Positions 47,111-61,642 of a stretch of DNA of 64,000 bases are shown piece by piece. Origin of the DNA: Limnanthes douglasii subsp. nivea (Eukaryota > Streptophyta > Magnoliopsida > Brassicales > Limnanthaceae); the NCBI GenBank assembly GCA_036936605.1, contig JAUPFV010000002.1, positions 320,184,893 through 320,248,892 on the forward strand, written 5' to 3'. The position numbers were made by a program, and so were the translations under genes. How positions within the stretch are numbered: position 1 is the stretch's first letter; each line of letters begins with the position of its first letter. The notes beneath the pieces were generated by a model. It saw only the letters and a program-made list of their open reading frames with translations. It did no database searches and was not told the DNA's origin.

Positions 47111-48509
47111 TATACGGAACAACACCGTTATCAAGTTTCTAGCTTTCTTAAACACTTAAAAAGAGAGAAGAAGAGAAGGAGAAGCTGCTTGAAACGCGTA
47201 AGAAGTGTGAGACATGAACTGTCTTCGGTACATGGATTTGGCGGAGATAGTAAGAAATTAATTTGTCTTTTTTATATTTTTTTATTACAAAAAGGAGAAA
47301 AATTAGGAAGATTTATGATTACTTTTTATTATTATTTTATTATTATATGTGTTTTGATTGGCACATGGGGTTGATTATTTAGTTACCTACTTTTGACCAA
47401 TCAAAAAGGATAAATGAAAAACTTATAAAGAAAGTAAATTTTAATGATCATGGTAACTTTTGTTTTACTAGGTAAATTTAAATTAGATAAATAATCAAAT
47501 TAAACTTAGAGGTTAAAATAATCAACTGCTAACCTCTGATTATAGACTGTCTCATGACACTTTTTTGTCTCACACGCCACAAAAGATAACGCTGTTATAA
47601 TTAATTACTAATAACTTCTGATTTCGATATTTTTATTTTTGGTTTTGGTTGAAACCGTTTCCATTTATGGTAGACCCTTATCATTTTCCGATTCCAATAT
47701 AATGCTAAAAAAAATTAGTTATGCAAAATATTTGATTTCGGCCAATAAATGGAAATCAAATGTTTTTTTAATTCGACCTAATGGGTGAAAGTTTTAACAT
47801 AAATGAGAACCGTTATATTTTAGAAATAAATATTATTATAGTTCAAGATTTATTGATTGCTTATTTTACGAAGTATATTGAAAAGTTAAAGACAAAAGGC
47901 ATGTGAAGATAGTGTTTTGAATCTTCGATGAGTGTTAACAACTAACAAGTTAGAGCTGCATGTGGAATACATTCATTCAAACTAGCTGTTTTAAGAGACC
48001 AGTTCAAGGTACTACAAAGGGTACTGTCAGATTTATTTTTTTATTTGAAAAAAAAAAAAAACCACGATATATAATTATTGTACCGTGGTCGGTGATCAAA
48101 ATTTTATAGTTTTATTAAACAAATTTGATGGGATTATTTTTCACTCAAATTAAAGAATAAATATTAGAATTGTATGATGGTTAGCAGTACCTAATTACCT
48201 TAACATATGGAGGTATATAAATCAAAACTCAGCAAATAACAAAAAATTTATGATCCGTCTAAGAATAAAACTATACATAAACATAAACATAAACATACGG
48301 CAATTAAACTTAGAAATATAATTTACGTATATGTATATATATATATATATAGGCACTCAGCAATTTTAATCTGAATTAATTGTCTTTCTAATGTAATTTA
48401 TAAATTTATAAACTGAAGAGTAGAGTGGTTCTGCTGAATTACAAACACCACAACTCTACTTTACATAAACAAAAGGAAGAGGAAAAAACAAAAATATATC
48501 AAGACAGAT
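47111..48509. other. Intergenic spacer between CSLD and the GT47 gene
   Basis: AT-rich. Contains a (CATAAA)n stretch at 48,275-48,300 and a (TA)n at ~48,329-48,350. The left part should hold the CSLD promoter and the right part the GT47 3' UTR. No coding sequence or transposon remnant is recognised. Confidence 0.5.
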
Positions 48510-51500
48510 CTAGAAGAGGGAAGACGTGGTATTGGGTTGTCTGCAATCGCAACCGCATATACTTCTCGACTCTCTCACTACACGCTGTCTTCTCCTCGTG
48601 TGCAGCTTCATGTTCACCAACTTACCCGACATCTGTTGCATCGCGTAGATAGATACATTATATTGTAGCTATTGCAGGCATGTTAAAGATTTTGGAGATA
48701 CTTACCATTCTCCAAACCAAGTCTTCAGGACCCAACGGCAGAGCTGGACTGGAGTACACAAAATGCCTAGAGTACTGAATAGGCAAAAAGGATATATCGT
48801 TATAAGTTTCAACAGTTGAGAAGAAACTGGCAAAAGTTGACATGTCAACCATTACACCAATATAAAAAACATAATCAGCAAAACAGTGGTTTACTTGAGC
48901 CAGGTTCCTCTGTAATTCTCTGATCTGAGAGCGACTGATGCTCCTCAAATATTTTAGAAGCCACCCTGGCTGCAAAGCATCACCTGAAGAAACAAATAAA
49001 GCTATCTGCAAAAGAAAAAAAGACACTAGATTCAGCTTATGATCTGCAGAGCGAGTAATCAATGTAAAGAGAGCTTCAGTTTTTCAAATCTGTAAATTTA
49101 TTAACATGAAGTCAGCTGGAAGAATGGAAAACGATGCTATTTAACCTTTACTTGCTACAGTAATGATTCTAAAAGCATCTTAAAGCATTGTGTATAATTT
49201 GCTCTGTTACTCTCTTGAAGAAAGATTCTAAAAGCATCTTAAAGCAAAACTTCTTGAATAAGTTAGGATGGATTAAAGGACAATTAATGTGCTTTATACA
49301 TAAAGCTGGGAGTTAGACTTTACAATTAGTAAAGTTCCTATGTACATTTTCAATCTTCTATCATGTGCATCACTTTTGAGAATGGTGCATAACTCTTGAT
49401 TAGAGAAAGAAGCAGAAATAAATCATAATATTTAAAATTATGTTAGCATCGACCCAGGTGCATCAAGGAATCTACAAATGAATCATGTTGAAAATACTAA
49501 TTTATGCATGGTACTGAAGCTCATTTATACCTTCCTGTAATCTAGTATTCCTTCAAAGGGTAGCTCCAATTCATCGCTAACAATTATAGGGATACACCCA
49601 CTCACAATAGCATCAAACAATCTTGCAGAAGATGGAGTATCACCAGCTGGACTTAGACAAAAGGTAGACCTGATGGTCAAAAGAAACATATTTTATTAAA
49701 TACACTGACAGTGACTAATAAGTAGTAGTTTTAATGTAGTTAAGCCTTTTCCAGGAAAGTTTTGTGGGATAGGCATTAGCTATTAATAAGCTATATCCAG
49801 GTGGTGTTGGTTATAGGAACAAGTTGAATAATCTCTGCTACCCTTCTCTAACAATGACCAAGGACACCATCACCAATATCTTTCAAAAAAGTTACTAATT
49901 GGATATTTTAGCAATCATCTATTCAATACATATGCTCAACATTATATCCTGGTTGAGGTTTAATCATAGTTTTTTCTAACTATTTAGCCGATAATCGCTA
50001 TACCAAAAGAGATGACCTTATATCATTTCCATATATCATCTTGATATAAGAATACATGGGAAAATAGTAGCAAAAAAGAAAGAAACGGCAGCAACTATTT
50101 CACCTGCGCATGCCATTTTGAGCAGCCATTTTCCCTTCCTCCCCAGCTGTCCCTTCGGCTATAACAACATCCTCAGCACCTCCTAGTTCTGCTGTGAGTT
50201 TAGAGCGGATTTTTCCTCCCTGAAAGACCATCATAGCTAAATTTAATATATATGAAGCACGATCTTATATGTCATATGCCAGTAAAACACAAATGTGTAT
50301 CTACAACATAGTTTTGTACTTAATTCTTAAGATATAATTTTTCTTAATAGAACCCAAAACATTGAAGGTCTTATTAATAATAGCTTTACTGACTAAGAAA
50401 ACTAGTACTTCCGTCTGTCTAACTTGATGGGACATCAAAAATGGTGGAGACATTGGTTCGTTTTTTTTAATTACTCATTATAGTATAGGTGGAACTTAGT
50501 TTGTTTTATTCATAGGAAGAATTATGTTTCACTCGATTCAAGTGCAATATGCACTGCTCACCTCTCTGATGAGAATATACTATAGATCCTATGCAACTCT
50601 CTCTATAATACTTATGATTATATATCATTATGGCAACTGTTCTAGATAAAACTTGTTAGTGGACCAAACGAGAGCACACAAATGGGTCAGCAACCTTGGC
50701 AAAATGCCAAAAGGAACAAGAAAATACGCCAAGTTATGGACCTTATGGTAGGGTCAAATACTTACAGCATTCCTTTTTAGCCTTCCACGGAAAAAAAGAA
50801 GTGTCTTTCTCTTTGATTCACTTTCTGATAAGCATTTGGCGTCACATAATTCAACATTCGCAACGTAAGGAAGAATCAGGTCTTTCTCCAATGAAACCTG
50901 TCCTGGTTTATACCTAGCAGTCAAAATTGATTAATTATCAGAAAAGGAAAACATAAGCAACCACTGGAATCTTAATTCAGTATATTGGAAGACTTACCAG
51001 TTTCCAGTGGAGTCCATATCTGGTAGCAGCCAAATTGCATTTTTAACGTATTTGCGAACCGACTTAAAAGACCAGGGATGATGGATGGGAAATATATGAT
51101 CCCTACCCTCAGATCTATTCCATGCAGGCTGATCCGTCACCCACTTCAATGCTTCCTACAGTTAACCATTATAATTGAAGAATCTATGATGCATTACTTC
51201 AATCAAACTAAATTGTAAATACTAGCTCTGAACTTATTTGTTTAGACATTGTTTCCGCATGATTCCAACTTAGACGCTATGCGTTCAACCAATTATTTTA
51301 GAAACTGTGAGAGAAATGATTCAACGTACAATTTATGATTCTATACCCTCCGAATGACCCTCTTGTGTAAGTTCAACAAGATCATAGTTGACCACATACA
51401 GTTTATGAGTGGTTCAAACAATAATCAATGATTTCCAGTTTCCCCACAAATGCGATTACCAAACTTATTGCACTTGTGAATTATTCCTTCTATAATGTAA

Positions 51501-52604
51501 TAGTTTAGTTGACCTCTCTCCTAAAGAAAATGAAGTTAATCCTTGGGACTCTCAAATACACATCCACTCTTTCTTCCACCACATAAGCACATCTAAATGA
51601 TAGATTGGTCTCCTTCAATGACTAAAGACAGACGGTTGCAGGAAAACAACTCATTCACCATCGCCAACAAATAACCTAAAGCCAGGGTTCATGCCTTTAA
51701 AGCCATTTTCACTTATGGTGGAAGTTACATGAACCATAGAATGTAAGCATAGCCCTATTCCAGTCAAACCAATAAAATAATACTTGAAATAATGTAAAAA
51801 CATTAGAAGCTCACTCACACCCTATAAAGTGCCTTGCACTGCTGCTTCTCCATTAGGAAGAAGCTGGTTGTGGTGAAGAACGGTACATAGAAAAAGTCTG
51901 CTTCCTCTTGCCTATGAACTCTGACCACACTTTTCAAGAGCCTTTCCGATTCTGGAGCAATCAAATCCGCCCACAACCAATAATCAATAGAATGCTGCAC
52001 GCAAGTAAACATCCAGTTATATTCTGCTAATTAGGAATCAATAAACTTATATGACACAATTCTATAGAAAATTCTCAACATTTTTAAATGAATAAAGCAT
52101 TATACATCCCAAAACCAATGATTTGGAAGTTGTATCCAAAATTACCTGTTCTATTAAGCGATGCACAGGACTGCCATTAGAGGTGAGATTCGAGGTCTCC
52201 TTATAACTATTCCGAAACAACCAAAGCAAGTCGTATGTGAACTTGCTCGGCATCTCATACACGTAAACCCTAACCGGTAAACTCACCGGATAGTACGGAT
52301 CTCTTTGCAACCACTCGCGCTCTCTCTCGAACTTTAAATCATCGAATCTCCGCACGTCCTCTTCCCTCGTTGTAACCACGGTGTCATCTTTGATCGGAGA
52401 AGAAGGTTTGGAGGTTAAGAATCGCTCGAGAGAAGCCACGAATGAGGTTTCGGGTTTGGATTTGGAACTCAGGTTGAGATTCGGGTACGCATTTGGTGGG
52501 GATGAGGAGGAGAGAGAGACGATGAGAAAGAGAAAAGAGAAAGCCAAGACGGAGAGGACGATGAGGAGTACCGGTTTTCGTCTGGGCGATTGTTTTCCTG
52601 CCAT
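48510..52604 (-). CDS. GT47 exostosin-family glycosyltransferase (ARAD1-like)
   Basis: Golgi type II membrane enzyme of the plant GT47 family. The relative ARAD1 is linked to pectic arabinan synthesis, so a wall polysaccharide role is inferred, not the exact linkage. Nine exons (minus): 52,604-52,146; 51,994-51,821; 51,155-50,998; 50,913-50,766; 50,219-50,104; 49,669-49,531; 49,005-48,895; 48,774-48,706; 48,632-48,510. They join in frame to 498 aa with all GT-AG borders. A short basic N-terminus and a hydrophobic anchor (about residues 12-32) precede a Ser-rich stem. The exostosin domain starts at [12 protein letters not shown]. Conserved blocks are [67 protein letters not shown] and the C-terminal [11 protein letters not shown]. 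No defect seen. Confidence 0.9.
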
Positions 52605-52689
52605 TGGTGAAACTCCAAGCTCTGAATTGTTATGTGGGTTGGATCTGTCTTCAAGCTCGAAATCGAGTGAAGTGGGAATGATGCTCTCT

Positions 52690-54210
52690 GATTCACAGGT
52701 ATTTTAACCCCAATTCTATCTATAGTTCATCAATATATAACTGTAGAGAAAGGGTAAGCAAAGTTACTAATGGTAAAAGCTATGTAAAGCCTCGTGTTAA
52801 CTAAGAGGCTAGCAAGTAACATCTAACATCTAATATATCGACCTCTTAAGATGCATATGGTTTTAACAATTATAATTAAACAGAAGAAAAAAAAGTAGCC
52901 TACTAAAAACTGTTCAATATTAAATTTAAGGTAATTTTTATTTTCTTTCCAAAACTTGCAAATGAAATTATGCAGATGTGAAACCAAATATGTAATACAT
53001 GGTTTTTTTACAACGCAAGAAAATCAATTTTTATCTTTCCCATCTGTAGTTTTGCCTGAACTTTTCTTGCTTCGCAACTCCTGGCTGGTTTTTCTAATTT
53101 GCAATAGATGTCAATTTTTCAGTCCTCTTGGATATCTCATCACTGATCAAATTTGAAAATGAAGCAAACCCATTTATGCGTTATTATCAACGCACACGGT
53201 CCTCCAACCATGAGCAGTACGTACAGCATTTTTAACTTTCCGTCAATGACATACCTTAAATCACCTTTGTCCTTCCACAATAACATATCCATAGGCACAT
53301 TAGAATCCGATAGTAATATAAACCCCAGTCAGTACAAATATATACTGAAAGAAATAATGAAAGCATTAGAAACTACCCATTTAACTTTCCGTCAATAATG
53401 TACCTTAAATCACCTGTCCTTCCACAATAACATCTCCATAGGCACATGCTAGACCACAAGACAAAAGGCATGCACTAGAAATAAAAGCAAAAGAGTTACC
53501 TTAATAATTATACTACTCCCAAATGATAGTAGCCCTTTGTCAAATGCAAAACCCATAAAGCTTCCCAATGAACCTTGTCCTATAATAGAATGAGATCTAT
53601 AAGCTCATGGCCAGCCACAGAACAGGAACAACTAAATCTAAAAACATAAATTGAATAAAGCTCAGCTTCCCAAAAAATCCATAAAATATTGTCTCCTAGA
53701 TGCTTCACATCACAGGAGAGTACGATATAGTAGCCAAAACAAACTTGGTGGAGAGAGCTTAATTGGAAGAACCACCCTGATCTTCATCCATATAAGTTTA
53801 TTAACCCTTGTCCTAAAAACAAGTAGAGCAGATCAGACAGACGAGAAAAAGAAAGAGCCCAAATAGTAGTAGAAAAGCCAAAAGCAAACTGAAACAAGAA
53901 ACTCCCTTGATCCACACGTGCCAATTTCTTAAATTTTACTTCTCCTCCGAAATTCATTAACTCAATGGAACGTATTCAATGGGTCTGGTCCGCGACTGCC
54001 TCTTGAAAAGAACTATGTAGCATTCAAAAACACCCGGACAAACTCCACGTCAATGGCAGATTAATTAAATTCTTTAATATCCATGCTGTATACAAACTTT
54101 GACAGCAAATCATAACCAAAATCCAAAATCTATAACATTTGTGTGCTGATAAAAATAATGGAGCATTAGATGCTCCCTAGTTTAAGTCTTCTAGGCTTGG
54201 TCAATCCATC
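52690..54210. other. Spacer upstream of GT47 with a 70-bp direct repeat
   Basis: Copies at 53,231-53,300 and 53,380-53,447 (start TTTAACTTTCCGTCAAT, end CCATAGGCACAT) differ at a few positions and lie 149 bp apart. The stretch 53,450-54,060 has higher GC and looks less random than its surroundings, but no reading frame or RNA fold is convincing. The GT47 promoter should lie at 52,650-53,200. Confidence 0.5.
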
Positions 54211-56290
54211 AATTCCTTATTCAGCTTTCCCCAATTTACTAACCATCAATAACGTCAAAATTATTTAACAATAATCGTCAAGATTTATAAAATAATAACC
54301 ATCAACAACATTTAATTGTTGTTCTTTTTAAAATGTTATATATTTGATTTTCAAATTATAGTTCCAGATCGGTTCCGTTCTTTTATAAGAACAAAATAAG
54401 ATCCATGAAATTTTTTTGGATTGTATTTAGTTGGAACAAGAGTAATCAGGTTACAAAATTAGTCTAAAAAAACAATTTTGTTCCGGTTGCGAAATTACAT
54501 ATATTTATTTCGAAAAAATAATTGTGTTCCAATTACGTAGTTAAATGTAATTTGATTGGAAAAAAAAAACAAATGTTTTCAGTTACAGAATTACGTGCAA
54601 ATGAGTTGCGTAAATAAAAAGAAGAGAATTACGTAAATTAGACTTTGGTTGCGAAAAGAATGTGTTATAGCTGTAAAATTGAATGCAAATATGCTGCATA
54701 AATATGAAAAAAAGAGTTGTGTAAACAAGATTTTGGTTACGGAAAAACAACTTGTTACGGTTGCGTAATTACGTGTAATTTGGTTGCTAAAATATAATTG
54801 TGTTCCACTCGCGCAATTAAGTTGCAAAATGAGATAAAAATAAAAATTCTCTAAAAATATCACTTATATATTTTGTTTTGTTTGTCTTTCAAAAAATAAA
54901 AATATATGTCTTTTTATAATATATTTTTTGAGTTAGGATTTGAAAGATATGGAGTTTTGTGTATAGTTGATCGACAATAAAAGATTAAATAAAGTATTAT
55001 CTTTGTGAAAATCCTATTTAGTAGTTATTTTATGTTGAAACATTTCAGATTCAACTGAAATTTGTGAGCTGAAGAAGAAGACTAGAGTTTTTAGTTTTTA
55101 TATCTTAGTGGTATTTTATGAAGTTTTATGTTAAAGGTCGTTTTCAGTAAATTTTAAAACCAAGGTGGCTATTGGTGCTTTTAATCTCTCTCATGTGGTT
55201 ATTGGAGATTTGCCTTTAAACTTATTTACCAATAATCATCAAAGGTTTGATAAAGTACGACACTTGGTGATAAATGAGTATTTAAAGATAACCAGATGTT
55301 AGTCTGAAATACCATTTATTCGTTTTTCTCTCTCGTTTTTTTTTTTGTTATTTTTAAATGTCATCTTGCAAACCATAACTCCAAAAAAATATAAAAATAT
55401 CACTGATTTTATTGTTTTAAGACGAAAAAAATTAGATCCATGAAATATATTTTATTTTATTTTTTAGTTGTGTAATTACGTGTAATCGGGTTATGTAATA
55501 AGTCTGGAAAAAATGTTCCAGTTGTTGAATTACATTTAATTTGGTTGCTATAAACAACTATGTTCTAATTACGAAATTACATGTAATTTGGTTGTTAAAA
55601 ACAACGATGTTATACTTAAAAGATTGCGTGTAATTTGGTTGCTAAAAATAAATTTGCTCCATATGTGGAATTACGTGCAAATGTGTTGTGAAAATAAGAA
55701 GAAAATATTTACCAAAGTATGAATTTATTTGTTAAATAAGTCTGGTTGTGTAAAAAATAAAAAATAAATTGTTTTTAAGAGAATAAGTGTTAGTTGAGTG
55801 TGAAACAACTTGTCTTGTTGTAGTAGTTGCAAAAATATGTGCATTCTTGTTTTGAAAAACTTAAAAAATAAAATGTGTATAGTTGCATATTTATGTGCAA
55901 TTTGGTTTTTAAATTAGTCTCTAAAAATTAAATGTATTCCAATTGTGGAATTATGTGTAATTTAGTTGCTAAAAACAATTGTATTCGAGTTACGAAATTG
56001 CGTGTAATTTGGTTTCAAAAATAAGAATAACAAATCTCCAAAATATCATTTATGGACGTTGTTTTGTTGGTCTTTAAAAAATAGAAATATATGTACTTTT
56101 GAAAAAAATTGAGCGTAGGTTAAAAACATATATGGTGGTTTGAAGGTTAAAAACAATTAATTGCTGAAGATTGTGCGTGTTTGTGTATTCAATGGTATTG
56201 TTAGAAGAATTTATGGTTCAAATCCAAGTGGTTATTGGTAATTTAATTTTAGTATGGTGGTTATCGGTAACTCTCCCTTAATAAAAAAAT
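54210..56290. repeat. AT-rich elements with a ~47-bp GTAATTTGGTTGC minisatellite
   Basis: Degenerate units of TGTTCCAATTACG(A/T)AATTACGTGTAATTTGGTTGCTAAAAA-type sequence recur at 54,470-54,800 and 55,440-56,030; anchors TTGGTTG at 55,541, 55,588 and 55,635 give a 47-bp period. ACCATCAATAAC / GGTGGTTATTGG-type words near 54,240, 55,180 and 56,210-56,270 look like diverged termini of one or two non-autonomous elements. No coding capacity. Confidence 0.6.
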
Positions 56291-59200
56291 ATTTAGCTAG
56301 AAGTATTAAAAGAATATTGCTATTAGATTCAAGTTATTTGGACCCAAATAACTTATCTTACTTTTGGTATACGGTTTCATCTTTATTTCAATATTTAAAT
56401 TTATATCGCATTAGTTTACTCGATTTATGTTTATCTTATAATAGTTCTTATATTGTAGTTGTTGGTCCCTCCCCCCAAAAAAAAGTTCTCTAGTGTAAAA
56501 AGTTTTACTAACATTAGGGCCTTACTTAAGAAAATGTGAGTTCATCGACCAAAGTGTACCTGATCTGACACCAAGACACTGTCATCCCAGATTGAGCCAG
56601 TTCAGCATAAGGCGGATGGGATACATACATAATGGTTTTTGCGCTGAATTACTAAGAAGACGAAAAAATAGTCGCAAAACCGGTTATGAACAAGGTTGAT
56701 GAAAATATGGCTCCTTTAATCCCTGTACACTAAGTCCAACGTGTCTAACAGTGGTTAGGGGTAACAAACGTGACAACACATCCCGACCCACAACACATTT
56801 AATAGTTTCTTGCGTTTCATAACTTTTAAAAATTATTCATGAGAAAAAATTTCAACTTTTATCCATATCCATAATTTTTTTTAAATCTAAAATAATTATA
56901 TTGTTTAGTTAGTTGTGGAAGAAAAAAGTATGGAAACCTGAATAAAATAAATATGTGAGCATAAATATTTTGTAATTTCTCTTGCTCAATCAAAGAATGG
57001 CAGCATAAGTCCATGTTTCTTTTCTATTTTATTTCTGTTATCATACTACATATTCACGGGTTTACCATTAAATTTTCTTTCAATAACCTCTAAATATTTA
57101 TCATTATAAGGTTTCAATTATTTTTATATTTATATGATATTTACATTTACTCAAAATATTTTAATCTAACCACGATATTGAATTTGAATTGAAAAATACA
57201 GTTATGTTATACCCATATCTATTAGGTATACAAGTATATTGTGTCATTTAGTTGAATAAATTCATCCAACTTTTTATACATTGTATTGTGCGTCAATAAA
57301 AGGGAAGAAGCATAATGTATGGTTGAGTAACTTCCCGTCCAAGTTATGAAATTAAATGATGTCTATTTTTACTGGAAAAATAAAATAGGTTCATCTTTAT
57401 ATTAATGGAACAATAGTATTATATTTATTCAAATCTATATATTTTTATATTTAATCGAATGTAATGTTACTATTGAGGTATTACTTTGTCAATATAAAAT
57501 GAAAATGATGTAAAAGACTAAATAACTCATGAATGAGGAAAAATTGTGATCTCTATTTATAATATAAATAATCCAAATAAAAAGGTTTGAGTGGCATATG
57601 TTAAATAGTACATGTTACGATCATCCATTATACTTTCATACTTTATAATTACCAATTAACCAGCTTAATATCGTTGTTATCTATCTCATTAGCTAAAGTA
57701 GTTTATCAAATCATTTTCATAGTATACCTCGTCCTTTTATATTCCTCGTACAATTACCCTTATTAGCTTCGTACTCCATAACCCTTCAATCCCATGTTGT
57801 TATACCCTCTTCGAGTTATACCTCGTTATGCATATGCAGCCCATAAAATGATATTTTATTATAATTATACATCGCTATGCATCTGCATCCTATGTTGTGA
57901 TACTTTCTTCAAGTGATACCTCATCATATATCTTCATCAATTTTGTCATATTATCATCAAAGTATATCTTGTTTGCCCATGATGCTCATCTAATAACCAT
58001 TATTCGCTCCGCAAGAGGCACCACATTATACTTATATTACAAATCTTTATAGTTTTAATAATGGTATATACCCTATAATAAGATAATTCCCTAATCAAAT
58101 CTCCCTCGTAATCCTGAATCATATACAATATATTTTGAAGGACTATCATAAAAATTATAAATGAGGTAAGTTTTTTCATTTTTTACTAAATTACATTATC
58201 CATAAGAAATTATATCACTTTGAGGTTGCACCGATTCGGTTTTAATAACCACAATGGTTTGTATGACCTCTTACATGTAGATCGTTCAATGTTAATCTAG
58301 AATCAATTGATAAGAGCAGGTAATGTTATAATATGACTTTGAAGACTTTCACATTTACGACTAATAATTTTACTAGGTAACTTATAAATCGTTAAACTCA
58401 TCTATAAACAAGAGTAGAGAAATGATTCAACGATCTATATAAAGGAAAATATAAATCTAGTATTTTCTTTTTTAACTCTTAACTTATCCTTCAACAAAGT
58501 TTCTCTCTCTAAAAACACAATGTAAAATGAAGTAGCCATTCATATTACTTCTCCATTACTTGGACTTATGTCAAGAAAAATATTGATTCCCATCTTTAAT
58601 CGTTTAAAACGATGTATCGCCTTATACAACCACCAAACATAGATTGAAGTTAGGTATATTCTTCACTCTTAACATTTGGTTATAATAGCATGTGGTGTAA
58701 GATTCGCAAAACATTTGACATAATTCTCTAGTATATCACGTCGATTATCCAATCATATTTTTTGAATGACTATGCATCTGATCATATCAAAAACACATAT
58801 AGTTGTTTAACTATTATGTATAATAGTGTATCAGATATATCTTCAGTTGAAAAGAAGACCGACAACCCTATGATCACATGATAGTGTGCAAATATAAAAT
58901 CTTGTAAGACTGCAAAAATAAAATTTATTCGGGATGAAGTATCATATACCATGTTCTAAATCTGTTATTGTTGTTGCTGCATCGACTTCTGGCAATCCAG
59001 GCCAAAATATCTCATCTATTGTAGCCAATAGATTTTTTCAACAAAAAAAAACTATTCATACCACTATTTTTTTCAGGATTTGTTTGAATCCCAGTTTGAT
59101 TTATATATATCCTATTGAAGATGAGGAAAGGTTGATCAATTGTTGGGGGTATTTCAAACAATATCATAATTCTGTAGACAATGATCTTCTAATTGATCTA

Positions 59201-61593
59201 ATAGATGAAAAAGTCTACTTCTTTCATAATGCATTGCATCTAATTTCCCTTTCATCCTAAATTACTAGAGATCTGCCAATAGAAAAGAATATGTTACCCA
59301 AACAGATGAAGAATTTTAAATACTTTGATAGTAGAATCCATTATCCTAAAATCCTTATTACCATACCAGAAATTTGATCACGATTCAACTTTTTTATAGT
59401 AACAAAAGCTAGTTATTTTATTACTTCACTCTCAATAATATCCACCGGGTTGTTAAAAACTTTTTGGACTCGTACCACATATTGAAATGTAGTTTTTTAT
59501 ATGTTTGTGGTAATTCAGAATTTAACTTGTCAGTTGGTCATAGTCAAACTGAACAGAGATAGACAACAACAAAGAAGGAAAAAATATATACATACTACTA
59601 CTCACCAACATCTTTCATGCCTTCACATAATTTTATTTACCCCCCCCCCCCCCTCCACCTTAGTGATGAGGTATCATAAAGGTTTTAGTTACTGGTGTTG
59701 AATCTTAGGATCACAAGTATCAAAAATTTCTTACTTGGGATCATTTTTCTATTAACTTTTTAGAAATTTGAGAGAGTCTTAATTTCAGAAACATGTGAGA
59801 TGCAAAACATAAATAGTACCTCCTAAAAATTCATCATATTGCCAACTCCTTAATGCCCACCTCATCTCAACATACGATCAAGGATTAGAGTTGTTCATTC
59901 TTTCAAAGAAAACTCCACCACCAAAAAATAAAATGTTTTTTTATACCGGTGATTGTTTGGAAAATAGTCGAACAGAAAGAATCAAATGACAAACAAAAAC
60001 CTCAAAATGGCCCATAAAAAACCAAACAAACTAGACAAAACAAACATGCCGGTCACCAATAAGGATATTAAATTATTGATACTATTGAGGATCCAACCCC
60101 AGTGCAAAATAAAATGACTTTGTAACCATCTCGTGGTAAAAATAAAAAGTTGGCACCTCTATCCAACAACCCTCCTTAAGGGATATATTATCATTTCTTA
60201 GATAATCTGCGGTCCGTTTCAAGGTATTTACCCAAAAAATTTAATAGGTCGTTTCTTATACTAATGTCCTATAGGGTTATATACATCTCTACAATATATT
60301 TTGTTTACTTTTAAAAAATGGAAGCCGATATTATCTTATAGGTTATTTTTAACCCACTCGTCTAATATTTATTACTGTGTGTAATGCTATATATTTTCTT
60401 TATTTAATACAAATTTGCTTCAATTTTATACTATTATCCGAGAGAACAATATCGAGTAAGAATATTCACTCATTAACAATATGACCCACTTCATCACTTG
60501 AGTTTGGAAAACGAATGGGTCTGCTTAAAATGAATTATCCATTGTTAAAAGAAACTAATATGTTCTCGAAAAATAAAAAAAAGAATGTTGGAAATTAATG
60601 CAAAATAAAGAGAAACTATTCTTCAATTTGAAAATACTAATTTGAAGAAAAAAGTTAAATAGTTGACCAAAGTAAAGGAAAAACATTAAAAGGTAAATAA
60701 GAATAAATCTAGAATATGAAGAAAAAAACGCGACTACTAAGATCACCAACGACGTACTAAATTCTAAAATGATTTAGTGTGAGAATATGTGTGATTACCT
60801 TGTTTATTATCTATTTAAAGTTAAATCTCATATAGAACTTGCGCTTTATTAGAAGTACATTCATGTTGAAGATCATGATCCATTTGAACCTGTAGATGGA
60901 TGACCAATGAATCATGACAATGTTGCTGGCAACAATAACCTTCTTCAAGATAGAGTGATAGATGATAAATGACATACCCTCTTAATGATGCCGAAAATAT
61001 AAATGTTGAATAAGATAGAAAAACTTAATCTTCTTTATTTTATCTCTGGTTTATTTTGCTAAAAGATTATCGTGGGTTGTGTGCCACTCTTAACTTTTAT
61101 GTATGTTTGTTTGATTACAAGAACTACTAGTACTTCTTTTACCGGGTAGCACCCCGTTGATAATTTTTATGATTTATTGTTTGGTCAAATAATATTTAAT
61201 ATATTCCTTTGTTTATACTTTCTCTGCATGTCATACAACATATTATTTTTTACATATTTCATATAATAAGTTGTATAATGTCAACCATTACAACTTTTAA
61301 TAAGATAAGAGGAACGATATATGCTTGAAAAACCTTAAGTATATGGATTTTTGTTTATTTGTTGATACCTTATTTTTTTATTTGTTTCTTTAGATTTTTT
61401 AATAACAACATTGATAAAATTTGTAATATATGAGGTAATCCATTGTCATTTTAACGTTTATACATAAATATATCATTGATAAGGGCAATAAATACACATA
61501 TTTTATACCTTTTCTTCATGTATAATGGTCTCGTAAATTATTTTCTAGACTTAGAGTCATTTTGATAGGGCTGTTATCGCCCCGTCTTTAGAA

Positions 61594-61642
<49 letters not shown>

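Noticed and set aside
48425..48652. 75-codon plus-strand ORF
   Set aside because: It lies opposite the last GT47 exon, whose minus reading ends in the conserved CDCRQPN tail.
58934..59260. 108-codon ORF as a gene
   Set aside because: No motif, AT-biased codons, no promoter or splice context; it may be chance in AT-rich DNA.
59636..59660. Poly-C run as a regulatory element
   Set aside because: A single homopolymer with no context; could also be a sequencing-prone spot.
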